NCBI GenBank assembly: GCA_016288155.1
Contig: JAEEYP010000071.1
Coordinates: forward strand, 1 to 54,436
Direction: 5' to 3'
DNA from: Clostridiales bacterium
GTDB taxonomy: Bacteria > Bacillota > Clostridia > Oscillospirales > CAG-272
DNA: 54,436 nt
Below, in pieces: positions 42,517 to 51,490 of the stretch. The notes below the pieces were generated by a model that was given only the letters and a program-made list of their open reading frames with translations, ran no database searches and had not been told where the DNA came from. The position numbers were made by a program, and so were the translations under genes. Within the stretch, counting starts at the first letter, position 1. Each line of letters opens with the position of its first letter.

Positions 42517-43932
42517 ATGGCGTTATTCAGCCGCTTATCCCGTGGGCGGGATGCCGATATGACACAGGGCGTCATCTGGAAGCATCTTCTGTCCTTTTCC
42601 ATACCGATGGCGCTCGGGCTCCTGTTCCAGCAGCTGTACAACACGGTCGACGCCGTCGTCGTCGGGCGGTTCGTCGGACAGACGGCGCTCGCCGCCGTCG
42701 GCTCCGTCGGCAGCATCCTCAATACGCTCGTCGGCTTCTGCATCGGCCTTTCCGCCGGCGCCGGCGTCGTGATCTCCCAGCGCTACGGCGCGCACGACGA
42801 GGAGGGACTGAGCGACGCCGTGCACACGGCGATCTCCGTGACGCTGATCCTCAGCGTCGTCACCGCCGCTCTCGGCACGGCGATCGTGACGCCGATGCTC
42901 CATCTGATGGATATGCCGGAGTCCGCCTTCGGTGAGGCGAAGGAGTACGTGACGATCTACTTCCTCGGCATCGGCGGGCTGCTCGTCTACAACATGGGCT
43001 CGGGGATCCTGCGCGCCGTCGGCGACGCGCGGCGTCCTCTGTATTTTCTGATCTTCTCCGCGCTGCTCAACATCGCGGGGGACCTTCTCTTCGTCGTCGG
43101 TTTCCACCTCGGCGTCGCGGGCGTCGCCTATGCGACGATCCTCTCGCAGCTCTGCTCGGCGGTGCTCGTGATGACGGTGCTGACGCGCACGGACGCGCCG
43201 TACGCGATCCGCTGGCGGCGGCTGCGCATCGCGCGCCCGATGCTCCGCTCCATCTTCTCGCTCGGGCTCCCGTCCGGGATCCAGCAGGCGGTCACCTCCT
43301 TTTCCAACGTTTTCGTGCAGTCGTATATCAATTACTTCGACACCGCCTGCATGGCGGGCTGGGCGAGCTACAACAAGATCGACGCGTTCATCCTCATCCC
43401 GGTGCAGAGCATTTCGCTCGCCGCGGCGACCTTCGTCGGGCAGAACTACGGCGCCGGGGACCTCCGCCGTGCCAACAAGGGCGTGAAGCAGGCTATGCGC
43501 ATGGCGCTCGCCGTGACGGCGATCCTCGCCGTCGGCGTCGTCCTTGCGCGGCGGCAGCTGCTCGGGCTCTTCTCGGAGGAGAAGGACGTCGTCGAGTACG
43601 GGGCGCGGTTCATCCTCCTGATCTCGCCGTTCTATCTGATGATCTGCTTCACGTCGATCTATCCCGGCGCGCTGCGCGGGATCGGCAGCGCGAAGACGCC
43701 GGTCGTCATCATGCTTTTCTCTTTCGTTCTCTTCCGGCAGGCGTACCTGTTCGCCAACGCACGCCTGTTCGGCAATGAATTCATACTGACCGCGCTCGCC
43801 TATCCGGCAGGATGGGTGGTGTGTGCGGCGCTGCTTGCGATCTTCTATCGGCGCAGTATCCTCTGCCATCCGGAGCGGGCACTGGCGCCGCAGACCCCGT
43901 CCGCGGAGGGACCGTCCGCGGAGAAAGGATGA
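42517..43932 (+). CDS. MATE-family efflux transporter
   Basis: 471 residues with about twelve helices. The N-terminal segment PMALGLLFQQLYNTVDAVVVGRFVG and the later GLPSGIQQAVTSFSNVFVQSYIN mark the two homologous halves of the MATE (DinF-like) fold, and VGQNYGAGDLRRANKGVKQAMR is a further hallmark. Such proteins export cationic compounds or drugs in exchange for sodium or protons. The short polar C-terminal tail is rich in Pro/Ser/Ala. GGAGGATCCT precedes the ATG. The aldo/keto reductase gene begins 6 bases after the stop, so both belong to one operon. Confidence 0.92.
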   Translation: MALFSRLSRGRDADMTQGVIWKHLLSFSIPMALGLLFQQLYNTVDAVVVGRFVGQTALAAVGSVGSILNTLVGFCIGLSAGAGVVISQRYGAHDEEGLSDAVHTAISVTLILSVVTAALGTAIVTPMLHLMDMPESAFGEAKEYVTIYFLGIGGLLVYNMGSGILRAVGDARRPLYFLIFSALLNIAGDLLFVVGFHLGVAGVAYATILSQLCSAVLVMTVLTRTDAPYAIRWRRLRIARPMLRSIFSLGLPSGIQQAVTSFSNVFVQSYINYFDTACMAGWASYNKIDAFILIPVQSISLAAATFVGQNYGAGDLRRANKGVKQAMRMALAVTAILAVGVVLARRQLLGLFSEEKDVVEYGARFILLISPFYLMICFTSIYPGALRGIGSAKTPVVIMLFSFVLFRQAYLFANARLFGNEFILTALAYPAGWVVCAALLAIFYRRSILCHPERALAPQTPSAEGPSAEKG

Positions 43933-43938
43933 ACGGAT

Positions 43939-44946
43939 ATGGAAACGCGTACTCTCGGCAAAAGCGGACTCATCGTGTCCCGCATGGGCTTCGGCGGGAT
44001 CCCGATCCAGCGGATCGGAAAGGAGGACGCCGGGGCGCTCCTCGACGCCGTCCAGGCCGCAGGGGTCAACTATATCGACACCGCGCGCGCCTACACGGTC
44101 AGCGAGGAGTGGATCGGCGCGGCGCTGGAGGGGCGGCGGGACCGCTTCGTCCTTGCGACGAAGAGCATGGCGCGGACGCGCGAGGCGATGGCGCGCGATA
44201 TCGAGACGAGCCTCTCCAATCTGCGCACGGACTATATCGATCTGTATCAGGTGCACAACCCGAACGAGGAACAGCTCGAGGCGGTATGTGCGCCGGGCGG
44301 GGCGCTTGAGGCGCTGCGGGAGGCGCGGGACGCCGGACGGATCGGGCATATCGGCGTGACGGCGCACCTGCGCGCCGTGTTCGAGCGCGCGCTCGAACTC
44401 GACTGGGTCGAGACGGTGATGTTCCCGTACAATATCGTGGAGACGCAGGGCGCCGATCTGATCGCGCGGTGCCGCGAGCGGGATATCGGCTTCATTGCCA
44501 TGAAGCCGCTCGCCGGCGGCGCGATCGAGGACGGGCGGCTCGCGCTCCGCTTCGTCTGCGCGGATCCGGACGTCACCGTGGTGATCCCCGGGATGTACAG
44601 CGCCGAGGAGGTGGCCGCCAACGCCGCGGCCGTCTCGGACGGCGCGCCGTGGACGGAGGAGGAGGAGAACGCCGCGGCGCGGGTGCGCGAGGTGCTGGGC
44701 GGGAATTTCTGCCGCCGGTGCAATTACTGCGCGCCGTGCGCGGCGGGGATCCGGATCCCGAGCGTCTTTCTTTTCGCGGGATATCTGGAGCGGTACGGGC
44801 TCGCCGGATGGGCGCGCGAGCGGTACGCGACGCTCTCCGTGAAGGCGTCCGCCTGTATCGGCTGCGGCGCGTGCGAGGAGCGCTGCCCGTATCATCTGCC
44901 GATCCGGGAGATGATGGCGCGCGCGGCGGCGGAATTCGGCCAGTGA
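43939..44946 (+). CDS. aldo/keto reductase with C-terminal 4Fe-4S domain
   Basis: 335 residues. The TIM-barrel part has GFGGIPIQRI, NYIDTARAYTVSE (catalytic Asp and Tyr), VLATKS (Lys) and DLYQVHNP (His). From about residue 255 comes a cysteine-rich region: CRRCNYCAPCAAG, then CIGCGACEERCPYHLPIRE, a ferredoxin-like module that binds one or two 4Fe-4S clusters. This architecture is common in anaerobes and presumably links the reductase to low-potential electron carriers. Substrate unknown. It is second in an operon with the MATE exporter and ends at a terminator. Confidence 0.92.
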   Translation: METRTLGKSGLIVSRMGFGGIPIQRIGKEDAGALLDAVQAAGVNYIDTARAYTVSEEWIGAALEGRRDRFVLATKSMARTREAMARDIETSLSNLRTDYIDLYQVHNPNEEQLEAVCAPGGALEALREARDAGRIGHIGVTAHLRAVFERALELDWVETVMFPYNIVETQGADLIARCRERDIGFIAMKPLAGGAIEDGRLALRFVCADPDVTVVIPGMYSAEEVAANAAAVSDGAPWTEEEENAAARVREVLGGNFCRRCNYCAPCAAGIRIPSVFLFAGYLERYGLAGWARERYATLSVKASACIGCGACEERCPYHLPIREMMARAAAEFGQ

Positions 44947-44952
44947 CGGACA

Positions 44953-44983
44953 GGGCGGCGGAGGCGTCTCCGCCGCTTTCTGT
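44953..44983 (+). terminator. intrinsic terminator after the aldo/keto reductase gene
   Basis: GCGGCGGAG/CTCCGCCGC stem, loop GCGT, then TTTCTGTTGT. Confidence 0.75.
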
Positions 44984-45012
44984 TGTCCCAAAGAAAAAAC
45001 GCCGGAAAGCTA

Positions 45013-45041
45013 TTGCAATGCGCGCGGAAATTTAGTACAAT
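45013..45041 (+). promoter_or_regulatory. promoter for the sugar ABC operon
   Basis: TTGCAA (45013-45018), 17 bp, TACAAT (45036-45041). The 45-base leader holds no obvious operator. Confidence 0.78.
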
Positions 45042-45086
45042 AATGTCGCTTGGAACCGCATTCTGAAGGCAAAGGAAACGGAAGTC

Positions 45087-46190
45087 ATGAAGGTCGTTTT
45101 GCAGAATCTGACGAAGATATTCCCGGGACGCAGCAAAAAACCGGACGACGTGGTCGTGGCGGTGAAGGATTTCACCTACGAGATCCCGGACGGCGCGCTC
45201 GTCGCGCTGCTCGGACCGTCCGGCTGCGGCAAGAGCACGACGCTCAATCTCATAAGCGGGCTCCTCGATCCGACGAAGGGTAGGATCTTTTTCGGCGACG
45301 AGGACGTCACCGACGTCCCGGCGGAGAAGCGCGGCGTCGGGCTCGTCTTCCAGAATTACGCGCTGTATCCGCACCTCGACGTGTTCCACAATATCATTTT
45401 CCCGCTCCAGAACCTGCGCGGTGAGGCAAAGCTGACGCGGGAACAGATGGCGGAACGCGCCAAGCGGACGGCGCGCCTCGTGCAGATCGAAAATCTGATG
45501 GAGCGCCGCCCGGCGGAGCTTTCCGGCGGGCAGCAGCAGCGCGTGGCGATCGCGCGCGCGCTCGTGAAGGAGCCGCGGATTTTGCTCCTCGACGAGCCGC
45601 TTTCCAATCTGGACGCGCGGCTGCGTCTCCAGACGCGCGAGGAGATCCGCCGCATCCAGAAGGAGACGGGGATCACGACGATCTTCGTCACGCACGATCA
45701 GGACGAGGCGATGAGCATCTCCGACCGGATCGTCGTGATGAAGGAGGGGACCGTCCAGCAGATCGGACTGCCGCAGGAGGTGTACGACGATCCGGCCAAT
45801 CAGTTCGTCGCCCAGTTCCTCGGGACGCCGCCGATCAACGTCTTCCGCGGAGCGGTGCGCGGCGGGCGGCTGTATATCGGGGAGGACGACGTGCTCGCCG
45901 TGCCCGGCGTGCCGGACGGCGAGGTTTCCGTCGGCGTCCGCCCGGAGGGCTTCGTTCTGCGGCCGGACGGACCGCTCGTCTGCCGGCTCGGCCGGGTGGA
46001 GGTCATGGGACGGGACGTCAGCGTCGTGTCCGCGCACGACGCCGCGGCCGCTCCGACGATCCGCTCCATCATCAGCGCGGAGAATCTGCCGGACATCGGC
46101 GGCGCCGAGGTGCGCTTCGCCCTGAAGCCCGCGAAGGTCAGGATCTTCTCTCCGGAAACGGGGGAGAGGATCCGGGGAACGGAACTCTGA
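45087..46190 (+). CDS. sugar ABC transporter ATP-binding protein (MsmK/UgpC type)
   Basis: 367 residues. Walker A GPSGCGKSTT, Q-loop FQNYALYPH, signature LSGGQQQRVAIARA, Walker B ILLLDEPLSNLD and H-loop FVTHDQDEAMS. The C-terminal ~130 residues form the OB-fold regulatory domain of carbohydrate importers (VSVGVRPEGFVL). It is encoded with two permeases and a binding protein, making a complete CUT1-type importer. In many Bacillota one such ATPase serves several transporters, so it may also energise others. Sugar specificity is not readable. Confidence 0.95.
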   Translation: MKVVLQNLTKIFPGRSKKPDDVVVAVKDFTYEIPDGALVALLGPSGCGKSTTLNLISGLLDPTKGRIFFGDEDVTDVPAEKRGVGLVFQNYALYPHLDVFHNIIFPLQNLRGEAKLTREQMAERAKRTARLVQIENLMERRPAELSGGQQQRVAIARALVKEPRILLLDEPLSNLDARLRLQTREEIRRIQKETGITTIFVTHDQDEAMSISDRIVVMKEGTVQQIGLPQEVYDDPANQFVAQFLGTPPINVFRGAVRGGRLYIGEDDVLAVPGVPDGEVSVGVRPEGFVLRPDGPLVCRLGRVEVMGRDVSVVSAHDAAAAPTIRSIISAENLPDIGGAEVRFALKPAKVRIFSPETGERIRGTEL

Positions 46191-46202
46191 CGGAGGCGGG
46201 CG

Positions 46203-47090
46203 ATGGAAAACAACGGAAAAGCATGGCTGTACCTGCTCCCGGCGCTCGTGCTCCTCGGTGTGTTCATGATCTATCCGCTGATCGACGTCTGCGTCTATTC
46301 CGTGGAGGAGGGATACAACTCCGCCTCCCAGACGTACTTCGGCGTCGGGACGTACAACTATTCGTATATCCTGCACGACCCGTACTTTCTGCAGGCGCTG
46401 AAGAACACGCTGATCCTCGTCGTCATCACCGTACCGGTGTCCACCGGACTGGCGCTCTTCATTTCGTTCGGGCTCACCTCGATCCGGAAGCTGCGCGATC
46501 TCTTCCAGACGATCTATTTTCTGCCGTACGTGACGAACACGCTGGCGGTCGGGCTCGTGTTCATGATCCTCTTCAAGAAGACGGCGTATACGGACGGCAT
46601 GGTGAACCTGCTTCTGTCGTGGTTCGGCGGTCCGAGTGTCGATTTCATCGACGGACCGTACTGGGCGAAGATGTTCGTCCTCTGCTTTTACACTGTCTGG
46701 ATCGTGCTCCCTTTCAAGATCCTCATCCTGACGAGCGCCCTTTCTTCCGTAAACGAGGTATACTACAGCGCCGCGAAGGTGGACGGGACGCCGAAGGGGC
46801 GGGTATTCTGGCGGATCACGCTGCCGATGATCTCCCCGATGATCTTTTATCTCGTCATTACCGGCTTCATCGGCGCCTTCAAGGCGTACAGCGACGCCGT
46901 CGCGCTTTTCGGGACGAATCTGAACGCGGCGGAAATGAACACGATCGTCGGATATATCTACGACATGCTCTACGGGGACAGCGGGGGATATCCTTCCTAC
47001 GCCTCCGCGGCGGCAATCGTGCTCTTCGTCATCGTGCTGACGATCACCTGCATCAATCTCTCCGTCAGCAAAAAGCACGTCTATTACTGA
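46203..47090 (+). CDS. sugar ABC transporter permease (MalF type)
   Basis: 295 residues, six helices. The cytoplasmic EAA loop is VYYSAAKVDGTPKGRVFWRITLPMISP, where the ATPase docks. N-terminal YLLPALVLLGVFMIYPLIDV is typical of MalF/UgpA-like subunits. It forms a heterodimer with the next gene's product, 22 bases downstream. The start follows GACGGAGGCGGGCG. Confidence 0.94.
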   Translation: MENNGKAWLYLLPALVLLGVFMIYPLIDVCVYSVEEGYNSASQTYFGVGTYNYSYILHDPYFLQALKNTLILVVITVPVSTGLALFISFGLTSIRKLRDLFQTIYFLPYVTNTLAVGLVFMILFKKTAYTDGMVNLLLSWFGGPSVDFIDGPYWAKMFVLCFYTVWIVLPFKILILTSALSSVNEVYYSAAKVDGTPKGRVFWRITLPMISPMIFYLVITGFIGAFKAYSDAVALFGTNLNAAEMNTIVGYIYDMLYGDSGGYPSYASAAAIVLFVIVLTITCINLSVSKKHVYY

Positions 47091-47112
47091 GGACGGGAAA
47101 GGAGAGCGAACT

Positions 47113-47964
47113 ATGACCGATACGAAAAAGCCGCTCGGCGCGCTGATCGGGCGGGGGATCGTTTATCTGCTCCTCGGCGTGTGGGCGCTGACGGTGCTGT
47201 TCCCGTTCTACTGGATGCTGCTCACCTCCGTCAAGAGCTACGGCTCGTACAATGCGGAATACGTTCCAAAATTCTACGCGTCCTCGCCGACGCTGCAGAA
47301 TTACTTCGACGCCTTCACCGCCGTGCCGCTTGCCCGCTATTTTGCGAACACGGTGCTCTTTACCGTGTTGACGACCGCGCTCATGCTGGCGGTCATCGTG
47401 CCGGCGGCGTTCGCCTTCTCGCGCCTCAGCTTCCGCGGGAAGGACCTGCTCTTTACGGCGATTCTGTCGCTGATGATGATCCCGAACGAGCTCGTCATCA
47501 TCACGAATTTCGTGACGGTGACGAATCTGAACCTGCGCAACACCTTCACCGGGCTGATCCTGCCGTCCGTGACGTCCGTTTTCTATATCTATCTGCTCAA
47601 GGAGAATTTCGCGCAGATCCCGGACGAGCTGTACTACGCCGCGAAGGTGGACGGCACCTCCGACTGGAAGTACCTGTGGAAGGTGATGCTCCCGATCTGC
47701 CGGCCGACCGTCGTGACCGTCACGGTGCTCAAGGTCATCGAATGCTGGAACAGCTACGTGTGGCCGCGGCTGATCACGGACGATCCCTCCTACTACCTCG
47801 TGTCCGGCGGGATCCAGGAGATCCGGGAGAACGGCTTCGGGCGGGAGAACATCCCCGCCATGATGGCGGCGGTCGTCGTCATTTCCGTGCCGCTCATCGT
47901 GCTGTTCCTCGTCTTCCGGCGCAAGATCATGGAAGGCGTGGCGAGAGGGGGCACGAAGGGATGA
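47113..47964 (+). CDS. sugar ABC transporter permease (MalG type)
   Basis: 283 residues, six helices. The EAA loop is LYYAAKVDGTSDWKYLWKVMLPICRP. The N-terminal LFPFYWMLLTSVKS is a MalG/UgpE hallmark. It forms the second half of the membrane channel with the product of the upstream gene. The stop overlaps the ATG of the binding-protein gene (ATGA), so translation of the two is likely coupled. GGAAAGGAGAG precedes the start. Confidence 0.94.
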   Translation: MTDTKKPLGALIGRGIVYLLLGVWALTVLFPFYWMLLTSVKSYGSYNAEYVPKFYASSPTLQNYFDAFTAVPLARYFANTVLFTVLTTALMLAVIVPAAFAFSRLSFRGKDLLFTAILSLMMIPNELVIITNFVTVTNLNLRNTFTGLILPSVTSVFYIYLLKENFAQIPDELYYAAKVDGTSDWKYLWKVMLPICRPTVVTVTVLKVIECWNSYVWPRLITDDPSYYLVSGGIQEIRENGFGRENIPAMMAAVVVISVPLIVLFLVFRRKIMEGVARGGTKG

Positions 47965-49586
47965 GCGGTCTGAAACGGCGGCTCGCGCCGGTCCTTCTGC
48001 TTGCGGCGCTTCTTCTGCCGATGCTCGCTTCCTGTCACGGCGCGCGGGCACTGGAGGCGTTCGAGATCCCCGAGACGTTCGATACCTCGCGAACGTATGA
48101 GATCACCTTCTGGGCGAAGAACGACACGAACAAGCACCAGACGAGGGTCTACGAGCAGGCGATCGCGGAGTTCGAGGCGCTGTATCCGAACGTCACCGTG
48201 CATCTGCGGCTGTATATGGACTACGGCAGGATCTACAACGACGTCATCACGAACATCGCCACGCAGACGACGCCGAACGTCTGCATCACGTACCCGGATC
48301 ACATCGCCACATACAAAACGGGGACGAACGTCGTCGTCCCGCTCGACGGGCTGTTCGACGACGAAAAATACGGTCTCGGCGGCAGCGAGGTGCGCTTCGC
48401 CTCGCCGACGCGGTCGGAGATCGTGCCGCAGTTTCTGGACGAATGCGTGATCGGCGAAGAACACTGGGCGATCCCGTTCATGCGCTCGACGGAGGCGTGC
48501 TACGTCAACAAGACGTACGTCGAGGCGCTCGGCTATACGCTGCCGGACGTCCTCACCTGGGATTTCGTCTGGGAGGTCTCCGAGGCGGCGATGGCGCAGG
48601 ATGAGGAGGGGACGTTCCTCGTCAACGGACAGAAGGTGATGATCCCCTTCATCTACAAGTCGACGGACAACATGATGATCCAGCGGCTGCGCCAGAGCGG
48701 CTCCGGCTACTCCACCGCGGACGGGGAGATATTGCTCTTCGGCGACGACACGAAGGAATTTTTGTACACCGTCGCGGAGCACGCGGCGACGCGCTCTTTC
48801 TCCACCTTCAAGATCTCCAGTTATCCCGGGAATTTCCTGAACGCGGGGCAGTGCCTCTTCGCCGTGGACTCTACGGCGGGCGCTTCCTGGATGGGGTCGG
48901 ACGCGCCGCTGACCGACATCAGCCCGGAGAACATCGTACCGTTCGAGACGGCGGTGCGGATGATCCCGCAGCTTGATCCGGAGCATCCGCAGATGATCTC
49001 GCAGGGACCGTCCGTCTGCATCTTCAACAAGCGCGATCCGCAGACCGTCCTCGCCTCGTGGCTGTTCGCGCAGTACCTCTTGACCGACGCGGTGCAGATC
49101 GCCTATGCGGAGACGGAAGGGTACGTGCCGGTCACGACGCGCGCCCGGGAGACGGAGGAGTATAAGGACTACCTTGCGCGCGCCGGGGAGGACGATACCG
49201 ACCATTACGCGGTCAAGATCCTCGCCTCCGAACTGCTCCTCGCGCATACGGCGGATACGTTCGTGACGCCGGTCTTCAACGGTTCCGCCTCGCTCAGGGA
49301 CGCGGCAGGACAGCTCATCGAGAAGGTGACGAATTCCGTGCGCCGCCGGGAGACGGTGGACGACGCGTATATGGAGAAGCTGTTCACCGACGTGGCGGCG
49401 CTGTACCGGCTGCGCGTCGGGAATCAGGGCGGCTCGGCGACGGCGTCGGAGAAGGAGGAACTCGGTCCGCTTCCGGTCCCGGCCGTCGTTCTTCTCTCGG
49501 TGCTCGGCGTCACCTGGATCGTCATCGCGTCGTACGCGGCGCGGGAGTTTGTAAAAAAACGGAGAAAATCCGCCTCCGTCTCTTGA
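47961..49586 (+). CDS. extracellular sugar-binding protein with lipid anchor and C-terminal helix
   Basis: 541 residues. Lipobox LASC gives Cys25. The body is a family-1 binding protein: ITFWAKNDTNKHQTRVYEQAIAEFEALYPNV, then HWAIPFMRSTEACYVNKTYVEALG and the closing-lobe LFAQYLLTD. Unusually, the C terminus has a membrane helix (about residues 506-527, VPAVVLLSVLGVTWIVIAS) followed by a basic cytoplasmic-style tail KKRRK. The protein would then be held at both ends. Binding proteins usually come first in such operons; here it is last, coupled to the permease gene. The ligand is unknown. Confidence 0.9.
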   Translation: MSGLKRRLAPVLLLAALLLPMLASCHGARALEAFEIPETFDTSRTYEITFWAKNDTNKHQTRVYEQAIAEFEALYPNVTVHLRLYMDYGRIYNDVITNIATQTTPNVCITYPDHIATYKTGTNVVVPLDGLFDDEKYGLGGSEVRFASPTRSEIVPQFLDECVIGEEHWAIPFMRSTEACYVNKTYVEALGYTLPDVLTWDFVWEVSEAAMAQDEEGTFLVNGQKVMIPFIYKSTDNMMIQRLRQSGSGYSTADGEILLFGDDTKEFLYTVAEHAATRSFSTFKISSYPGNFLNAGQCLFAVDSTAGASWMGSDAPLTDISPENIVPFETAVRMIPQLDPEHPQMISQGPSVCIFNKRDPQTVLASWLFAQYLLTDAVQIAYAETEGYVPVTTRARETEEYKDYLARAGEDDTDHYAVKILASELLLAHTADTFVTPVFNGSASLRDAAGQLIEKVTNSVRRRETVDDAYMEKLFTDVAALYRLRVGNQGGSATASEKEELGPLPVPAVVLLSVLGVTWIVIASYAAREFVKKRRKSASVS

Positions 49587-49610
49587 CACGGATGCGAATT
49601 TATGTATAAT
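49583..49610 (+). promoter_or_regulatory. SigA promoter overlapping the upstream stop codon
   Basis: TTGACA (49583-49588), 16 bp, TATAAT (49605-49610). The -35 box contains the TGA stop of the binding-protein gene. Confidence 0.88.
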
Positions 49611-49686
49611 TATTTGTGACAGTCCGACGCCGCCGCGGCGGCCGCCGGACCGGATCAGTTTTCCAATTCATAAAAGGAGTTTTGTC

Positions 49687-50415
49687 ATGAAAAAAGCATT
49701 GGCAGTGGTGTTCGTCCTCGTGCTCGCTCTGGCGCTCGCCGCCTGCGGCAACGACGCGAACAAGAAATCGGAAGGCGTGATGACGTATGCGGAGTACGAT
49801 GCCGCCGCGCTCGACACGCAGGTCACCATCGAAGCGTACGTCCAGGCGAAGCAGTCCTGGTGGGACGACAAGGCGACGGTGTACGCGCAGGATCCGGACG
49901 GCGCGTATTTCCTGTACAACATGAAGTGCTCCGAGGCGGATTACGCGAAGCTGACGCCCGGCACGAAGATCAAGGTCACCGGCTATAAGTCCGAGTGGTC
50001 CGGCGAGGTCGAGATCATCGACGCGACGTTCGAGATCGAATCGGGAACGTGGAAGGCGGCCGCCAAAGACGTGACCTCCCTGCTCGGCAAGGAGGAGCTC
50101 GTCAAGAGCCAGAACCAGTTCGTCTGTTTCAAGGGCATGACCGTCGCCGCCTCCAAGGATGCGGACGGCAACGACGCGGCGTTTTTGTACAACTGGGACG
50201 GCTCCGGTCAGGAGGGCAACGATCTGTACTTCAACGTCACTCTGAACGGCGAGACGTACACCTTCACCGTGGAGTCCTATCTGTGCGACAGCTCGACCGA
50301 CGTGTATAAGGCGGTCAAGGAGCTGAAGATCGGCGACGTGATCGACCTCGAGGGCTTCCTCTACTGGTACAACGGCGTGAACCCGCACATCACCTCCGTC
50401 AAGGCGGCGAAGTGA
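49687..50415 (+). CDS. lipoprotein with two predicted OB-fold-like domains
   Basis: 242 residues. Lipobox LAAC gives Cys20. Two similar beta-rich halves follow: MTYAEYDAAALDTQVTIEAYVQAKQSWW with TPGTKIKVTGYKSEWSG, then CFKGMTVAASKDADGN with KIGDVIDLEGFLYWYNG. The repeated 'x-G-x-K-I-K-V-x-G / I-G-D-V-I-D-L-E-G' strands suggest OB-folds. Similar small lipoproteins are widespread in gut Clostridia; function unknown. AAAGGAG precedes the ATG. It is monocistronic with its own consensus promoter and a strong terminator, so it is probably well expressed. Confidence 0.8.
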   Translation: MKKALAVVFVLVLALALAACGNDANKKSEGVMTYAEYDAAALDTQVTIEAYVQAKQSWWDDKATVYAQDPDGAYFLYNMKCSEADYAKLTPGTKIKVTGYKSEWSGEVEIIDATFEIESGTWKAAAKDVTSLLGKEELVKSQNQFVCFKGMTVAASKDADGNDAAFLYNWDGSGQEGNDLYFNVTLNGETYTFTVESYLCDSSTDVYKAVKELKIGDVIDLEGFLYWYNGVNPHITSVKAAK

Positions 50416-50426
50416 TCCATCAAAAT

Positions 50427-50463
50427 CAAAGGGCAGACGGGATTTTCCCGCCTGCCCTTTTCC
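50427..50463. terminator. bidirectional intrinsic terminator
   Basis: AAAGGGCAGACGGGA/TCCCGCCTGCCCTTT stem (one mismatch) with A and T flanks, between converging genes. Confidence 0.9.
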
Positions 50464-50470
50464 TTGCTTC

Positions 50471-50800
50471 TCAGAACAGCTCCGTGAGCTTTTCGAGGAA
50501 CGCCTCCTCGCCCCAGGTGTTGATCTTGAAGAACATCGCCTGACTGCCGCCGGAGGTGATGGCGGACAGCCGGATCGGCGCGTCCGCCTCTGCCTGAAAG
50601 AGCGTGACGCTGAGGCTGACGCGGTTGCTCCCGAGATAACTGTACCGCTCGAAGACGCGCACGCTGCACCGCGCGCCGCCGTCCTCAAAATCGCTCGCGT
50701 CCTCAAGCGAAGCGGAGACGCTCCCCTCAAGGATCCCGTTCTCGATGCGCGTCAGGATGTCCGTGAAATCACCCCGGACGGTGTGCTCCCATTTTGCCAT
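50471..50800 (-). CDS. DUF6054 family protein
   Basis: 109 residues, cytoplasmic. WEHTVRGDFTDILTRIENGILEGSVSASLEDASDF at the start, and the end block ITSGGSQAMFFKINTWGEEAFLEKL, match the DUF6054 pattern as I remember it; function unknown. The ATG has a perfect AAGGAGG site 6 bases upstream. It lies 11 bases after the DUF2500 gene on the same strand, so both are likely one operon, ending at the bidirectional terminator. Confidence 0.75.
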   Translation of the reverse strand: MAKWEHTVRGDFTDILTRIENGILEGSVSASLEDASDFEDGGARCSVRVFERYSYLGSNRVSLSVTLFQAEADAPIRLSAITSGGSQAMFFKINTWGEEAFLEKLTELF

Positions 50801-50811
50801 AGTGTGCCTCC

Positions 50812-51258
50812 TTATTTGTCCGTATCCCGATCGTATTCGGCGGTGCCCGCGCGGTCAAAGCCGAGAAAGCGCGTGCCCTGCACGTGCAGCCGTCCGCGGT
50901 CGCCCTCGGCGAGAAGCCCGTATTCCTCGCCGGACACGGACAGCTCCGTTCGTGTCCCGTCCTTCGTCTCGAAGGTGACGTAGTACCACGTGTGCGCCAT
51001 GACGCTCATGCCGTGCGCGCCGGTCACGTCTCCGCCGACGGGCGACGTATGCGAGGAGACGTCCGTGCGCTTGGCGGCGACGCGCGCCTCGACGGTCAGC
51101 CGCGGCGAGCGGTTGTTTTTGTGCCACTCGAGCAGACCGCGGAGGAAAAAGACGATCACGACGGCGAAAACGAGCACGAACAATACGCCGAACAGCACGG
51201 GAATGGCGGAGGAGAAGAAACCGCCCCATCCGCCCGTGGGGAACTGAGATCGGATCAT
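50812..51258 (-). CDS. DUF2500 domain membrane protein
   Basis: 148 residues. One membrane helix at about 15-40 (VLFGVLFVLVFAVVIVFFLRG). A beta-rich DUF2500 domain follows with TVEARVAAKRTDVSSHT, TWYYVTFETKDGTRTELSVSGEEYGLLAEGDRGRLHVQGTRFLGF. Family function unknown; the domain resembles NfeD/OB-like beta barrels. The ATG at 51258 follows AAAGGAGG by 8 bases; a GTG three codons upstream overlaps the ribosome site and is rejected. First gene of a two-gene operon with its own promoter. Confidence 0.85.
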   Translation of the reverse strand: MIRSQFPTGGWGGFFSSAIPVLFGVLFVLVFAVVIVFFLRGLLEWHKNNRSPRLTVEARVAAKRTDVSSHTSPVGGDVTGAHGMSVMAHTWYYVTFETKDGTRTELSVSGEEYGLLAEGDRGRLHVQGTRFLGFDRAGTAEYDRDTDK

Positions 51259-51303
51259 CGTCCGCACCTCCTTTCCGTATGCGCCGCAATAGCTTCCGAG
51301 GGT

Positions 51304-51332
51304 ATTATAGCAGACTTGGAGAGGATTTGCAA
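51304..51332 (-). promoter_or_regulatory. SigA promoter for the DUF2500-DUF6054 operon
   Basis: Minus strand TTGCAA (51332-51327), 17 bp, TATAAT (51309-51304). Confidence 0.82.
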
Positions 51333-51490
51333 GGGCGGAGCACGGATTTTGTTTTTTGCGGCGGATCCGGCGCGGGATTTTTTTACTTCTTTTCAGATCT
51401 TTTCAAAAAAAGCGTGACCGATTCCGCCGCGCTGCGCTTACAGGGGTGAAGGCCTTCGGAAATGATTCTTAAGGAAAGGAGAAAAACGAC

